The notes under the pieces are model-generated. The model was not told the DNA's origin, did no database searches, and saw nothing but the letters and a program-made list of their open reading frames with translations. 41,558 nt of DNA from a virus: positions 1-41,558 of the IMG/VR virus record IMGVR_UViG_3300037153_000079. One strand, given 5' to 3'. The position numbers and the translations under genes are program-made. Shown in pieces: positions 28,146 to 34,776 of the stretch (positions are counted from its first letter, which is position 1; the number at the start of each line of letters is the position of its first letter).

Positions 28146-28426
28146 GAATGGGGGACATTCCAAAGCAAGGTCAGCCCAACGCAAGAGCAAGGGCCAAATC
28201 AACCCAAAGAGTAGGCCACCCGGCCTACCCCTAAAGGGGTAGGCTCGGAGACCTACCCCGAACGGGGTAGGCCATGGGTCTCCGCGCGGCCTACCCCGTT
28301 CGAGGGATTCGCGCCGAAGACAGGTCTAGTCCCCCGTTCGGGGGAGGCGACGGCGCGCCGCGGCGACGATAACGGGAGTAGCCCCGCGGCGAGGATCGCG
28401 GGGAATCGACCGAAAGGAGGCGGACG
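28146..28426. other. Palindrome belt with CCTACCCC boxes before the 28.4-kb gene
   Basis: CCTACCCC-TAAA-GGGGTAGG (28224-28243) and CCTACCCC-GAAC-GGGGTAGG (28252-28271) are perfect 8-bp palindromes, and a third CCTACCCC is at 28290. Similar CCCCC-GTTC/GAAT-GGGGG palindromes flank them (28141-28155, 28330-28345). Likely operators, or transcript hairpins. Ends with AAAGGAGG before GTG 28427. Confidence 0.6.
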
Positions 28427-28978
28427 GTGTCCGCTATCGCTAAGGAAATCGTCTCGCTCGTTCGCGCCGCGGCGCGAAAGCTCTATCTCGCCGAAGAGGC
28501 CGCGGACGCGGACGGCTCGGGGTTCCCCTACTCGCCGGTCTCGACCGCGAAGACGCTCGCCGCGGAGTACGGCCTCCCGTTCGAGCGGATCGAGGCCTAC
28601 GTCTCCCGCGTCTACTGGGCGGAAAACGGCGTCCGCGCGCCGCTCGAATTCGACTACGTCTCGAAGCGGACGGGTCTCCCGACGACGGCTAGCGTCGCTC
28701 GGGCCGTCCGGAAGGCGCGGGACGCTGCTACCCGCTCGAACGATCCGAAGGCGACGACGCTCGGACGGTGGGGGATCCTCCGCTACCGCGTCTCCGCGGG
28801 GCTCGGGATCGAGCCCTACTCCGAGGCGACGATTAAGCGGCTCTACGCCGCGGGCGGAGGCGACCTCGATTCGTCCTATCTCGGAGTCGGGACGAAAGAC
28901 GGCGCGCCGAACGCGCGGATCGCGGGCGGGCTCGACGACGTAGCCGCGACGCTCGGAGACGACGGCTCGGAGGCGTAG
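28427..28978 (+). CDS. DNA-binding-like protein, paralog of the 17.9-kb protein
   Basis: A 183-residue protein from GTG 28427 (ribosome-binding site AAAGGAGG 11 bases upstream). Helical, with YSPVSTAKTLAAEYGLPFER and the segment SEATIKRLYAAGGGDLDSSY, similar to EASIKKLYAGGDRFEL of the 17869-18372 product. This suggests a shared DNA-binding unit. Codon use is strongly CG/GAC biased compared with the neighbouring AT-rich island. It is the first gene of the rightward arm and is closed by a terminator, so it is probably a separate regulator unit. Function is inferred. Confidence 0.65.
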   Translation: MSAIAKEIVSLVRAAARKLYLAEEAADADGSGFPYSPVSTAKTLAAEYGLPFERIEAYVSRVYWAENGVRAPLEFDYVSKRTGLPTTASVARAVRKARDAATRSNDPKATTLGRWGILRYRVSAGLGIEPYSEATIKRLYAAGGGDLDSSYLGVGTKDGAPNARIAGGLDDVAATLGDDGSEA

Positions 28979-29105
28979 CCCTACGCGCCTACGGGAGGCC
29001 CGCTACGGGCCTCCCGGAGCCCCGGACGGTGTTCCCCTCCGATCCGCTCTACGCCGACGCTAGCGGGCCGAGAGACGAGAGGACGACGATCCGAACGGGC
29101 CGACG
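28979..29105 (+). other. Intergenic hairpin after the 28.4-kb gene
   Basis: GGGAGGCCCG and CGGGCCTCCC form a strong hairpin shortly after the stop (28992-29015), without a T-run. The remaining bases show no gene. Confidence 0.5.
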
Positions 29106-29106
29106 A

Positions 29107-29138
29107 AACCCCGGAGACCTAGGCTCCGGGGTTTTTTC
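29107..29138 (+). terminator. Rho-independent terminator
   Basis: Perfect stem CCCCGGAG (29109-29116), loop ACCTAGG, CTCCGGGG (29124-29131), followed directly by TTTTTT. It would end the 28.4-kb transcript before the late region. Confidence 0.9.
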
Positions 29139-29310
29139 GTCCCGGGACTCCGCCCGCCGTCGGCTGCCCGTCTGAAATAAAATCCCATAAAACACTATCA
29201 CCACCAAAACCACCGACTGCCACGGATTGCGCCAGACTGCGCCATGCCCCTTATATACGCCCGCGCGAATACGCCCGCGCGCATGCGTTACGCGCGCCTG
29301 TAGATTAACG
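29139..29310. other. Non-coding stretch with GC-alternating repeats
   Basis: A pyrimidine/adenine-rich part with ACCACCAAAACCACC, then a 14-bp tandem ATACGCCCGCGCGA (29255-29281) and CGCGCGCATGCG, similar in style to the 14.7-kb repeats. No gene. Confidence 0.55.
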
Positions 29311-29460
29311 CTCTAGAAGGCACGCGACCCACTGACTCTATCTCCGCGCGAGTGATAGCGAATTAGCTATATGAAAAGTGCCTGCTGTGCTAGTCTCGGG
29401 AGCCACCGGCGCGGATGCAGCGGAGAGACCTAGATCCGGAGCCTCGCGTGCCTTGTAGAG
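29311..29460 (+). ncRNA. Large inverted-repeat element B (related to element A)
   Basis: Outer arms CTCTAGAAGGCACGCGA (29311-29327) and TCGCGTGCCTTGTAGAG (29444-29460) pair at 16 of 17 positions. Internal pairs include TCTCCGC/GCGGAGA and ATAGC/GCTAT. In transcribed orientation it shares AAGGCACGCG, GCGGAGAG and CCTCGCGTGCCTT with element A (14671-14781). Each sits just upstream of an operon. A structured leader RNA, cruciform or replication site are all possible. Confidence 0.5.
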
Positions 29461-29538
29461 CGAGCTACTAGCGCGCCTATATAAGACCCATCGCCATCTT
29501 AATAGACGATCTATAAAAGCCCCGCTCCCGACATGAAT
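29461..29538. other. Short non-coding region upstream of the late promoter
   Basis: Contains CTAGCGCGCCTATATAAGA and a TAGACG near 29502 without a good -10 partner. No gene seen. Confidence 0.4.
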
Positions 29539-29567
29539 TAGACTTTCGCGGAAAAATCGAGTAGACT
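29539..29567 (+). promoter_or_regulatory. Candidate late promoter
   Basis: TAGACT (29539-29544), 17 bases, TAGACT (29562-29567), 34 bases before ATG 29602. Same form as the 32.4-kb and 18.4-kb promoters. Confidence 0.52.
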
Positions 29568-29601
29568 CCTCGCGGCCCCGTTGGAAAGGAGACACTGATC
29601 C

Positions 29602-29967
29602 ATGACCCATACCCGGCGACGCATCCGCAGCCGACAGCTGACGGCTGAGCAGATGATATACCTCGCGGGCATGACGGGTGGCACGTTGTACGGGATCCGC
29701 GACCCGAACCGTGACCACCCGGTGATCATTGACCGGCGCGAGGATTACATCAACTACCTCGTTCAAACGTACGGCGGCGAGGCGCGGCAGTTCACAGGCA
29801 ACCACAAGAATAAGAGTTGGTGGGGATGGTACTTGACGGCGGAGCGGAAGTACGAACTCTTCAAGATGTTGGAGGAGAGCGGGCATCTTCGGCTGAACAT
29901 CTATACGGTTGATGGCATTAGGTTCAAGCTCCAAAAGGCAGCCGAGCAGGAGGAGCGCAATGGGTGA
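29602..29967 (+). CDS. LAGLIDADG-like protein, probably non-catalytic
   Basis: A 121-residue protein. After a basic start, the segment YLAGMTGGTLYGIRDP matches the place of the LAGLIDADG helix, and REDYINYLVQTYGGEARQF then WWGWYLTAERKYELFKMLEE match the later beta-alpha parts of such a domain. The catalytic acidic residues of the LAGLIDADG motif are replaced (GG), and only one domain is present, so it is probably domesticated, perhaps DNA-binding. It has AAAGGAGACAC upstream and is the first gene after the late promoter. Confidence 0.58.
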   Translation: MTHTRRRIRSRQLTAEQMIYLAGMTGGTLYGIRDPNRDHPVIIDRREDYINYLVQTYGGEARQFTGNHKNKSWWGWYLTAERKYELFKMLEESGHLRLNIYTVDGIRFKLQKAAEQEERNG

Positions 29968-30265
29968 GCTAAGCAAGAACTTGCTTGAGCACGCCATACA
30001 GCAGTCGATCTTGGGCATTATTGACGACACGATGTCGAGTGCAAAGATCCTGCACAACCTGGCGCAGGTCTTGGAGGAGGAAGACCTCGACGCCGCCAAT
30101 CCGAACCAACTCCGCGAGTCCGCTGTCCGCTGTATTGACGTGATTGAGCTTCTGATTGAGGCGGCTACAACCCAGCCCAGCTTCAATGACTACAAGGACT
30201 CGCCCATTGCCCGCGACCTCCAGACGCTCCGCAACATGATCTTGGGAACGGAGGAACAGGCATGA
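29960..30265 (+). CDS. Hypothetical helical protein, 101 aa
   Basis: The start ATG 29960 follows GGAGGAGCGCA and overlaps the upstream stop by 8 bases. MGELSKNLLEHAIQQSILGI, IDDTMSSAKILHNLAQVLEE and later IDVIELLIEAATTQPSF are amphipathic helices. Its end overlaps the next ATG (ATGA). No family recognised. Confidence 0.66.
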   Translation: MGELSKNLLEHAIQQSILGIIDDTMSSAKILHNLAQVLEEEDLDAANPNQLRESAVRCIDVIELLIEAATTQPSFNDYKDSPIARDLQTLRNMILGTEEQA

Positions 30266-30480
30266 CCCAAATCGGAGACCAGGACGGCGTCAAGGCCGCC
30301 ATGAACCGACTCCGCCAACTCGACCCGCAGGGCACCAAGCCCAACAGAAACCCAGACGACCTCGCCACTTGGGGTGCCTGGGACAAGCTGGAGCGGACGC
30401 TCCAGATCTTGGCAGATGACCACGACAAGGGCGGCAGCGGAGGACAATCGGACAACCCTTTTGCCGCGGCATCCTTGTAG
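30262..30480 (+). CDS. Hypothetical 72-aa protein, N-terminal part of a possible -1 frameshift fusion
   Basis: MTQIGDQDGVKAAMNRLRQL, then a Pro/Asn-rich part and a helix (LATWGAWDKLERTLQILADD), ending GGQSDNPFAAASL. Just before the end lies CCCTTTT with a hairpin 6 bases after it. Slippage would join the first 67 residues to the next, 222-residue frame. The in-frame 72-aa form would be the majority product. Function unknown. Confidence 0.62.
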   Translation: MTQIGDQDGVKAAMNRLRQLDPQGTKPNRNPDDLATWGAWDKLERTLQILADDHDKGGSGGQSDNPFAAASL

Positions 30481-30487
30481 GGGATGC
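30456..30487 (+). other. Candidate -1 ribosomal frameshift site
   Basis: In the frame of the 30262 gene the codons read AAC CCT TTT GCC, so C-CCT-TTT is an X-XXY-YYZ heptamer at 30456-30462. A 6-bp hairpin GCATCC/GGATGC with a 7-base loop begins 6 bases later (30469-30487). The 0-frame stop TAG is inside the hairpin loop. The -1 frame is open from here to 31130. Confidence 0.68.
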
Positions 30488-30545
30488 GACCTCAAACTGC
30501 ACCTTCGATGGTCACGATTATTCATATGAGGGCGGTATCAGCAAC

Positions 30546-31130
30546 GTGGTACAGAAGTTCCTTGACCACGGGTACCGCATCTTTGCCGTCAAGTACGGCG
30601 AGCTACGAGGCGACGAGTGGCTCAACGAAGCGAGAAACAGAGGAATGAAGCCAGGACTGTGGGACGACAAGCCCACCGCCGCGAAGGCCGAGACTGCTGC
30701 CGCGTACCTACGCGCGGGCGAGATCTACTGCCCGCAGATGGAGACCGCCGAGGAGCGCGACGGCTGCTGCGAAGCGGCATACTGGATGCGCAGAAACCGC
30801 CCCGACATCTATGTCGCGGTGATCTCGAACCTGTACAACGAGCGCCAGGACGGCACGATTGCCGAGGACTTGGCTTCTCAGGGCGTAGCAGTACTGCTGG
30901 AGGTATACCCGGCCGAGAACACCGCCTGGTACGACGACCCCATCACCTATACCAACAACATGATCTGGGACGCGAAGCGGCACGGCTGGATTATTACCGT
31001 CCCGCTGTTCGGGACGTACCACGATTACCCCTTGAGCAGATTCCAGCCCATGAACTACCCCGGCAGCTGGAACTACCTGGGAGAGACCATGACCGACAGA
31101 GTGGGGGACTGGGACATTGTTTTCCCGTAG
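30546..31130 (+). CDS. TIM-barrel-like protein, probably translated by -1 frameshift from the upstream gene
   Basis: The frame is coding well before the first possible start at GTG 30546: GILVGDATSNCTFDGHDYSY, EGGISN precede it, but no start codon exists between the slip site at 30462 and 30546, and the GTG has no ribosome-binding site. The protein continues QKFLDHGYRIFAVKYGELRG, later PDIYVAVISNLYNERQDG and VAVLLEVYPAENTAWYDD, with a strand-helix rhythm and acidic strand ends like TIM-barrel glycoside hydrolases. Family not assigned. Full fused length would be about 289 residues. Confidence 0.65.
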   Translation: MVQKFLDHGYRIFAVKYGELRGDEWLNEARNRGMKPGLWDDKPTAAKAETAAAYLRAGEIYCPQMETAEERDGCCEAAYWMRRNRPDIYVAVISNLYNERQDGTIAEDLASQGVAVLLEVYPAENTAWYDDPITYTNNMIWDAKRHGWIITVPLFGTYHDYPLSRFQPMNYPGSWNYLGETMTDRVGDWDIVFP

Positions 31131-31134
31131 ACAG

Positions 31135-31455
31135 ATGAAGCCGATGAACGACATCCTGGAAGACCCGGGCCTGCCCTTTATGATTGGCCGCCTGGTGGGC
31201 TCGGCAGAGATGGCCTCACATCTCATGCGCGACCACACGGCCACCGATACTGCCCTGAAAAACCAGGGCGAGCTACTGCAGGCGGTCTGCGACTGGTTCT
31301 TTGACCCGGAGCACACGCCCACCTCCGCAATCAGAACTAACTACGGCCGCGAGATAGGCGTGCCGGACGGCCCCATGCCGCGAGGCATCGAGCAGCACCA
31401 CAAGGGAGTGCCGTTCAACCAGGCCGACACGCAGGTTCGAGAGGAGGGAGTATGA
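31135..31455 (+). CDS. Hypothetical protein, 106 aa
   Basis: ATG 31135 (next ATG 31144 is an alternative). MKPMNDILEDPGLPFMIGRL, VGSAEMASHLMRDHTATDTA, and a C-terminal loop rich in Pro/Gly. Located directly after the frameshift pair; the end overlaps the next gene by ATGA. No family recognised. Confidence 0.62.
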   Translation: MKPMNDILEDPGLPFMIGRLVGSAEMASHLMRDHTATDTALKNQGELLQAVCDWFFDPEHTPTSAIRTNYGREIGVPDGPMPRGIEQHHKGVPFNQADTQVREEGV

Positions 31456-31640
31456 CAGAGGAGCAGGAACAAGCCGACAACCCTTGGGTGTTCTTGAGGA
31501 TTGAAGTCGCCTGCCGCGAAGACGACCGCGACTGGCTGCGCGCCCGTATTGTCCCGGCAGTAGAGACCGAGGTGGATGTGGCCACCTCCGAAGGCCGCGT
31601 AGACATCAACACCGAGGTGACGTGGGAGTACGAGCCTTGA
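31452..31640 (+). CDS. Small acidic protein, 62 aa
   Basis: GGAGGGAGT precedes ATG 31452. MTEEQEQADNPWVFLRIEVA, CREDDRDWLRARIVPAVETE, then a strand-rich end (GRVDINTEVTWEYEP). Beta-alpha-beta character, acidic. No family recognised. Confidence 0.64.
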   Translation: MTEEQEQADNPWVFLRIEVACREDDRDWLRARIVPAVETEVDVATSEGRVDINTEVTWEYEP

Positions 31641-32164
31641 GGGGAATCTTTGCCGTTGACCCCGGAGCGCAGACGGGACTGGCTTGGGGAATTGTGGACG
31701 ACTCTAAGACGGCTATAGCCATCGAGTCGATGGCAAAGCGCATCTACCATGGCAGCGAGACGCTCAAGGGCAGCGAGGCCGAGCAGATTCGACGCCTGTT
31801 CCACTTCTGGACGACCTTCAAGCGCCGCTGCGTCTTCACGCACCTCTTGGAGCCCGACCAGGTTGACCTCGTGATTGAGGACTTCGTGTTGTACCCCGGC
31901 GAGAAGCCGGGCAAGGCGACCACGACCCCGGAGCGGATTGCCTGGGGGTTCGAGGGGTACCGGATGGCGAGCTACGACGACTGGCGGCGCGCGGGCAAGC
32001 ACTACTCCCCAATCCATTGGCAGAAGTCGGCGGCAGCCTCCCGCTTCTACAAAGACCGCAAGCTCATGGAGCTAGCCAACGCCTGGTTCGTGGGCAGGGA
32101 GCACGAGCGCTCGGCGCTCGGCCATATGATCTTAAGGCTGAACGTGATCTTGGACAAGAATTGA
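31637..32164 (+). CDS. RuvC-like Holliday-junction nuclease
   Basis: About 175 residues from the TTG at 31637, which overlaps the upstream TGA (TTGA). The N-terminal strand IFAVDPGAQTGLAWG is the RuvC catalytic-Asp motif, LVIEDFVLYPGEKPG holds the second (Glu), and the end HERSALGHMILRLNV matches the last helix, where the usual HxxDA Asp appears as Ser/Ala, so the active site may be altered. RuvC-like enzymes resolve branched DNA before packaging. GTG 31622 is another start option. Confidence 0.72.
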   Translation: MRGIFAVDPGAQTGLAWGIVDDSKTAIAIESMAKRIYHGSETLKGSEAEQIRRLFHFWTTFKRRCVFTHLLEPDQVDLVIEDFVLYPGEKPGKATTTPERIAWGFEGYRMASYDDWRRAGKHYSPIHWQKSAAASRFYKDRKLMELANAWFVGREHERSALGHMILRLNVILDKN

Positions 32165-32349
32165 ACTGGCGCAAGATCAACCTGGCTCTGACGTGCGTTT
32201 GGCTCGGGATGATCCCGTTATCTATCTTGACGGGCTGGATCTATTCGGTGGCCTTTGTCTCGGCCATCAGCCTGTACGCCAACGTAGCGTCCCATCTCGC
32301 GGCCTGGCGCGCGGACGTGCCCGACGAGGAGACGAAATCCGCCAATTAG
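32161..32349 (+). CDS. Small two-segment membrane protein, 62 aa
   Basis: TTG 32161 overlaps the upstream TGA (TTGA). Sequence: NWRKINLALTCVWLGMIPLS, ILTGWIYSVAFVSAISLYAN, then an acidic tail (DVPDEETKSAN). Two hydrophobic segments with a short turn suggest a holin-like hairpin, though it lies far from the endolysin. A longer upstream reading in the same frame shadows the RuvC gene. Confidence 0.62.
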   Translation: MNWRKINLALTCVWLGMIPLSILTGWIYSVAFVSAISLYANVASHLAAWRADVPDEETKSAN

Positions 32350-32381
32350 CAGGGGTTTATTGCTCTCCCTCGCGGGCGCGC

Positions 32382-32410
32382 TAGACGCCCGCCGACCGGC
32401 GTAGTAGACT
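32382..32410 (+). promoter_or_regulatory. Candidate promoter for the packaging operon
   Basis: TAGACG (32382-32387), 17 bases, TAGACT (32405-32410). Only 8 bases separate the -10 from GTG 32419, so the transcript may be leaderless or nearly so. Confidence 0.55.
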
Positions 32411-32418
32411 CCGCGCCG

Positions 32419-32613
32419 GTGCCTCTAGACCCCAGCCTGCGCGAGCTACCTGTCGAGGATATCGACATCCGCGACCCCGAATGGGAGGTCTTGGAGCGCG
32501 GCGACCCGACGCAGCCCAGCGAGGGCCGTATCGTGTACTGGGATCCCGTCCACGGCTGGATCAAGTCCGAAGGCCCCATCGTGCAAATCAAGCCACCTCT
32601 GAGGCCGTACTGA
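32419..32613 (+). CDS. Hypothetical protein, 64 aa
   Basis: VPLDPSLRELPVEDIDIRDP, EWEVLERGDPTQPSEGRIVY, WDPVHGWIKSEGPIVQIK. Acidic, beta-rich. No ribosome-binding site precedes GTG 32419 and the predicted transcription start is almost at the codon. Its stop overlaps the terminase small subunit start (TGATG). Confidence 0.6.
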   Translation: MPLDPSLRELPVEDIDIRDPEWEVLERGDPTQPSEGRIVYWDPVHGWIKSEGPIVQIKPPLRPY

Positions 32614-33251
32614 TGTCCCGGCCCAACCTGGAGAGGGAGCGCCTGATCCTTTGCGGGTATGTGAACCCAGAGGGCAACAAGTGCCGACTGGCGGCCGGAT
32701 GGGGCACTATGCACCCGGGCGCGGGCCGCTGTAAGCACCACGGCGGCAACGGGAAGAATGGGCGGAAGCGAGCCGTCCCTATCGAGGCTGCGCAGTTCAT
32801 GGGTGCGCCGAAGGACATCAACCCCATTGATGCGATCACGTGGTGCATAAGGATTACGGCGGGGGAAGTCGAGTGGCTGTCTGTACAGATAGCCGAGGTA
32901 GACAAGCAGGAATGGATTGAGTACACCCCCCTTGGTAAGCAGATGAACGTACTCGTCCGAGCCCGCGCCGAAGCGCAAGACCGTCTTGTGCGATACTCGA
33001 AGGACGCCATCCAGCTGGGCCTGACTGCCCGCGCCATCCGACTCGCGGAGCAGTTCGGGGCCACGATTGCGCGGCTGTTGGATGGAGTTAGCCGCGACCT
33101 TGTTCTAACGCCTGCGCAGCAGAAGGTGTGGCCCACCATCGTGCGTAGGCACTTGATTCTCCTGGAGGGTGCCGGAGTCGTGAACAATGAGGCCGACGAG
33201 CCTCCGGTGATTGAGCTGCCCGCTGCGACCCATCGGCAGAAGAGTGGCTAG
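32613..33251 (+). CDS. Terminase small subunit-like protein
   Basis: A 212-residue protein beginning with a Cys/His zinc-like region (LCGYVNPEGNKCRLAAG, KHHGGNG), as in phage terminase small-subunit or HNH-like packaging proteins. A helical middle follows, then LTARAIRLAEQFGATIARLL and a basic end. It is immediately followed by the large subunit, overlapping by 8 bases. Role: recognise the packaging site in the genome. The identification is mainly from gene order and layout. Confidence 0.68.
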   Translation: MSRPNLERERLILCGYVNPEGNKCRLAAGWGTMHPGAGRCKHHGGNGKNGRKRAVPIEAAQFMGAPKDINPIDAITWCIRITAGEVEWLSVQIAEVDKQEWIEYTPLGKQMNVLVRARAEAQDRLVRYSKDAIQLGLTARAIRLAEQFGATIARLLDGVSRDLVLTPAQQKVWPTIVRRHLILLEGAGVVNNEADEPPVIELPAATHRQKSG

Positions 33252-34776
33252 GGCAGCGACCCAGGAGCGTGGGGCGGCGGAGGAGTTTTGGTTCCCGGAC
33301 GGCACTCCGGAACACGCCGCCGCCCCCATTCTCCCCGAGGGCACCGCCGAAGCGGCGCTCCGCTACCTGTTCCCGAAGCCCGCGCCCTACCTCCATTCTC
33401 CCGCAGAATGGATCCGGGACGTTCTGGGCGAGCACATCTGGTCGAAGCAGGAGGAGATCTGCCAGTCTATTGTTGACAACCGCTATACTGCTGTGAAGGC
33501 CTGCCATGGCCCTGGCAAGTCCTTCATAGCGGCCAGGATTGGATGTTGGTGGATTAACGTCCACGAGTTGGGCGATGCGTTCTTGGTCACCACCGCGCCT
33601 TCCTGGCCGCAGGTTCAGGCGATCTTGTGGCGAGAGATCCGCCGCGCGCACCGGCTGGGGAAGCTGCCCGGCCGCATTACCCTGGAGTGCCAATGGCACA
33701 TGGGCGAGTCCCGCGCGGCCGAGGAGCTTATTGCCATGGGGCGCAAGCCCGCTGACTACAACGAGCAGGCCTTCCAGGGACTCCACGCCCGCTATATCCT
33801 TATTGTGATCGATGAGGCCTGCGGCGTACCCGAGAGCCTCTGGACTGCGGTCATGACGCTGATGACGAACGAGAACGCCCGCGTACTGGCCATCGGCAAC
33901 CCGGACGACCCCGGCTCTCACTTCGCAGGGGTCTGTAAGCCCGGGAGCGGCTGGAACGTCATCACGATCCCGGCCTTTGATTCCCCCAACTTCTCCGGTG
34001 AGGAGGTTCCCGACTCTGTTGCGGAGAACTTGGTGACGCCGATGTGGGTGGAGGATCGACGCCGGGATTGGGGCGAGGGCTCCCCGCTCTGGCAGGCGAA
34101 GGTGCTAGCTGAGTTCCCGGACGTCAGCGACGAGTACCTCATCTCGCCCGCGATGATTCAGAAGGGCATCGATACGGAACTGCCGGGTATAGGCAAGGGA
34201 CGGTACGGCGCGGACGTAAGCCGTATGGGGGTGGACAAGACCGTCCTGTACCGGAACCGCGACGGCGTTATCCGGTATGTCGATTCCTGGGGCATGACGG
34301 ACACGATGAAGACAACCGGCAAGTTCAAGATGCACCTCGATGGGCACTTGCACTTGAGCCGACCGGGGTTCGTCGTGGACGTTGTGGGGCTCGGCGCGGG
34401 CGTGTTCGACCGCCTCCGCGAGCAGGGGTACAACGTCACCGGCTTCTCGGGCGCGGAGCGCGCCTACCGGCCGGACAAGTTCAAGAACCGCCGTGCTGAG
34501 ATCTATTGGACGTTCCGGCAAGACCTGGAGAACGGCAACATCGATCTCGACCGTGAGGACGAGGAGCTTCACGCGCAGCTTCAAAACATCAAGTGGTGGG
34601 TGGACTCGGGAGGCCGCATTCAGATTGAGTCGAAGGAGGACATGCGCGAGCGTGGGGTCAAGTCGCCCGACTACGCTGACGCATGCGTCTATTCGACCGT
34701 GGCGAACGCGCCTATGGTCTACCAGCCTACGATGAATGCAAGCATTGCCTCCGACCTGCTGACGATGGACATGTGA
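33244..34776 (+). CDS. terL: Terminase large subunit (packaging ATPase-nuclease)
   Basis: About 510 residues. Walker A is YTAVKACHGPGKSFIAARIG (about residue 86), Walker B with catalytic Glu is YILIVIDEACGVPESLW (about 187), and IGNPDDPGS is the coupling motif. The nuclease half begins GADVSRMGVDKT (about 321), with VVDVVGLGAGVFDRL and YADACVYS supplying later acidic residues. This is the motor that translocates DNA into the prohead and cuts it. GTG 33244 is chosen because it lies in the overlap with the small subunit; an upstream start is possible. Confidence 0.93.
   Translation: MARAATQERGAAEEFWFPDGTPEHAAAPILPEGTAEAALRYLFPKPAPYLHSPAEWIRDVLGEHIWSKQEEICQSIVDNRYTAVKACHGPGKSFIAARIGCWWINVHELGDAFLVTTAPSWPQVQAILWREIRRAHRLGKLPGRITLECQWHMGESRAAEELIAMGRKPADYNEQAFQGLHARYILIVIDEACGVPESLWTAVMTLMTNENARVLAIGNPDDPGSHFAGVCKPGSGWNVITIPAFDSPNFSGEEVPDSVAENLVTPMWVEDRRRDWGEGSPLWQAKVLAEFPDVSDEYLISPAMIQKGIDTELPGIGKGRYGADVSRMGVDKTVLYRNRDGVIRYVDSWGMTDTMKTTGKFKMHLDGHLHLSRPGFVVDVVGLGAGVFDRLREQGYNVTGFSGAERAYRPDKFKNRRAEIYWTFRQDLENGNIDLDREDEELHAQLQNIKWWVDSGGRIQIESKEDMRERGVKSPDYADACVYSTVANAPMVYQPTMNASIASDLLTMDM

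Noticed and set aside
29338-30186. A long minus-strand open frame of 282 codons
   Set aside because: It is antiparallel to three well-supported rightward genes and has no ribosome-binding site; it reflects GC-rich third-position shadowing.
30421-30530. A third-frame small peptide starting MTTTRAAAEDN
   Set aside because: No ribosome-binding site and poor composition; it overlaps the frameshift site by chance.
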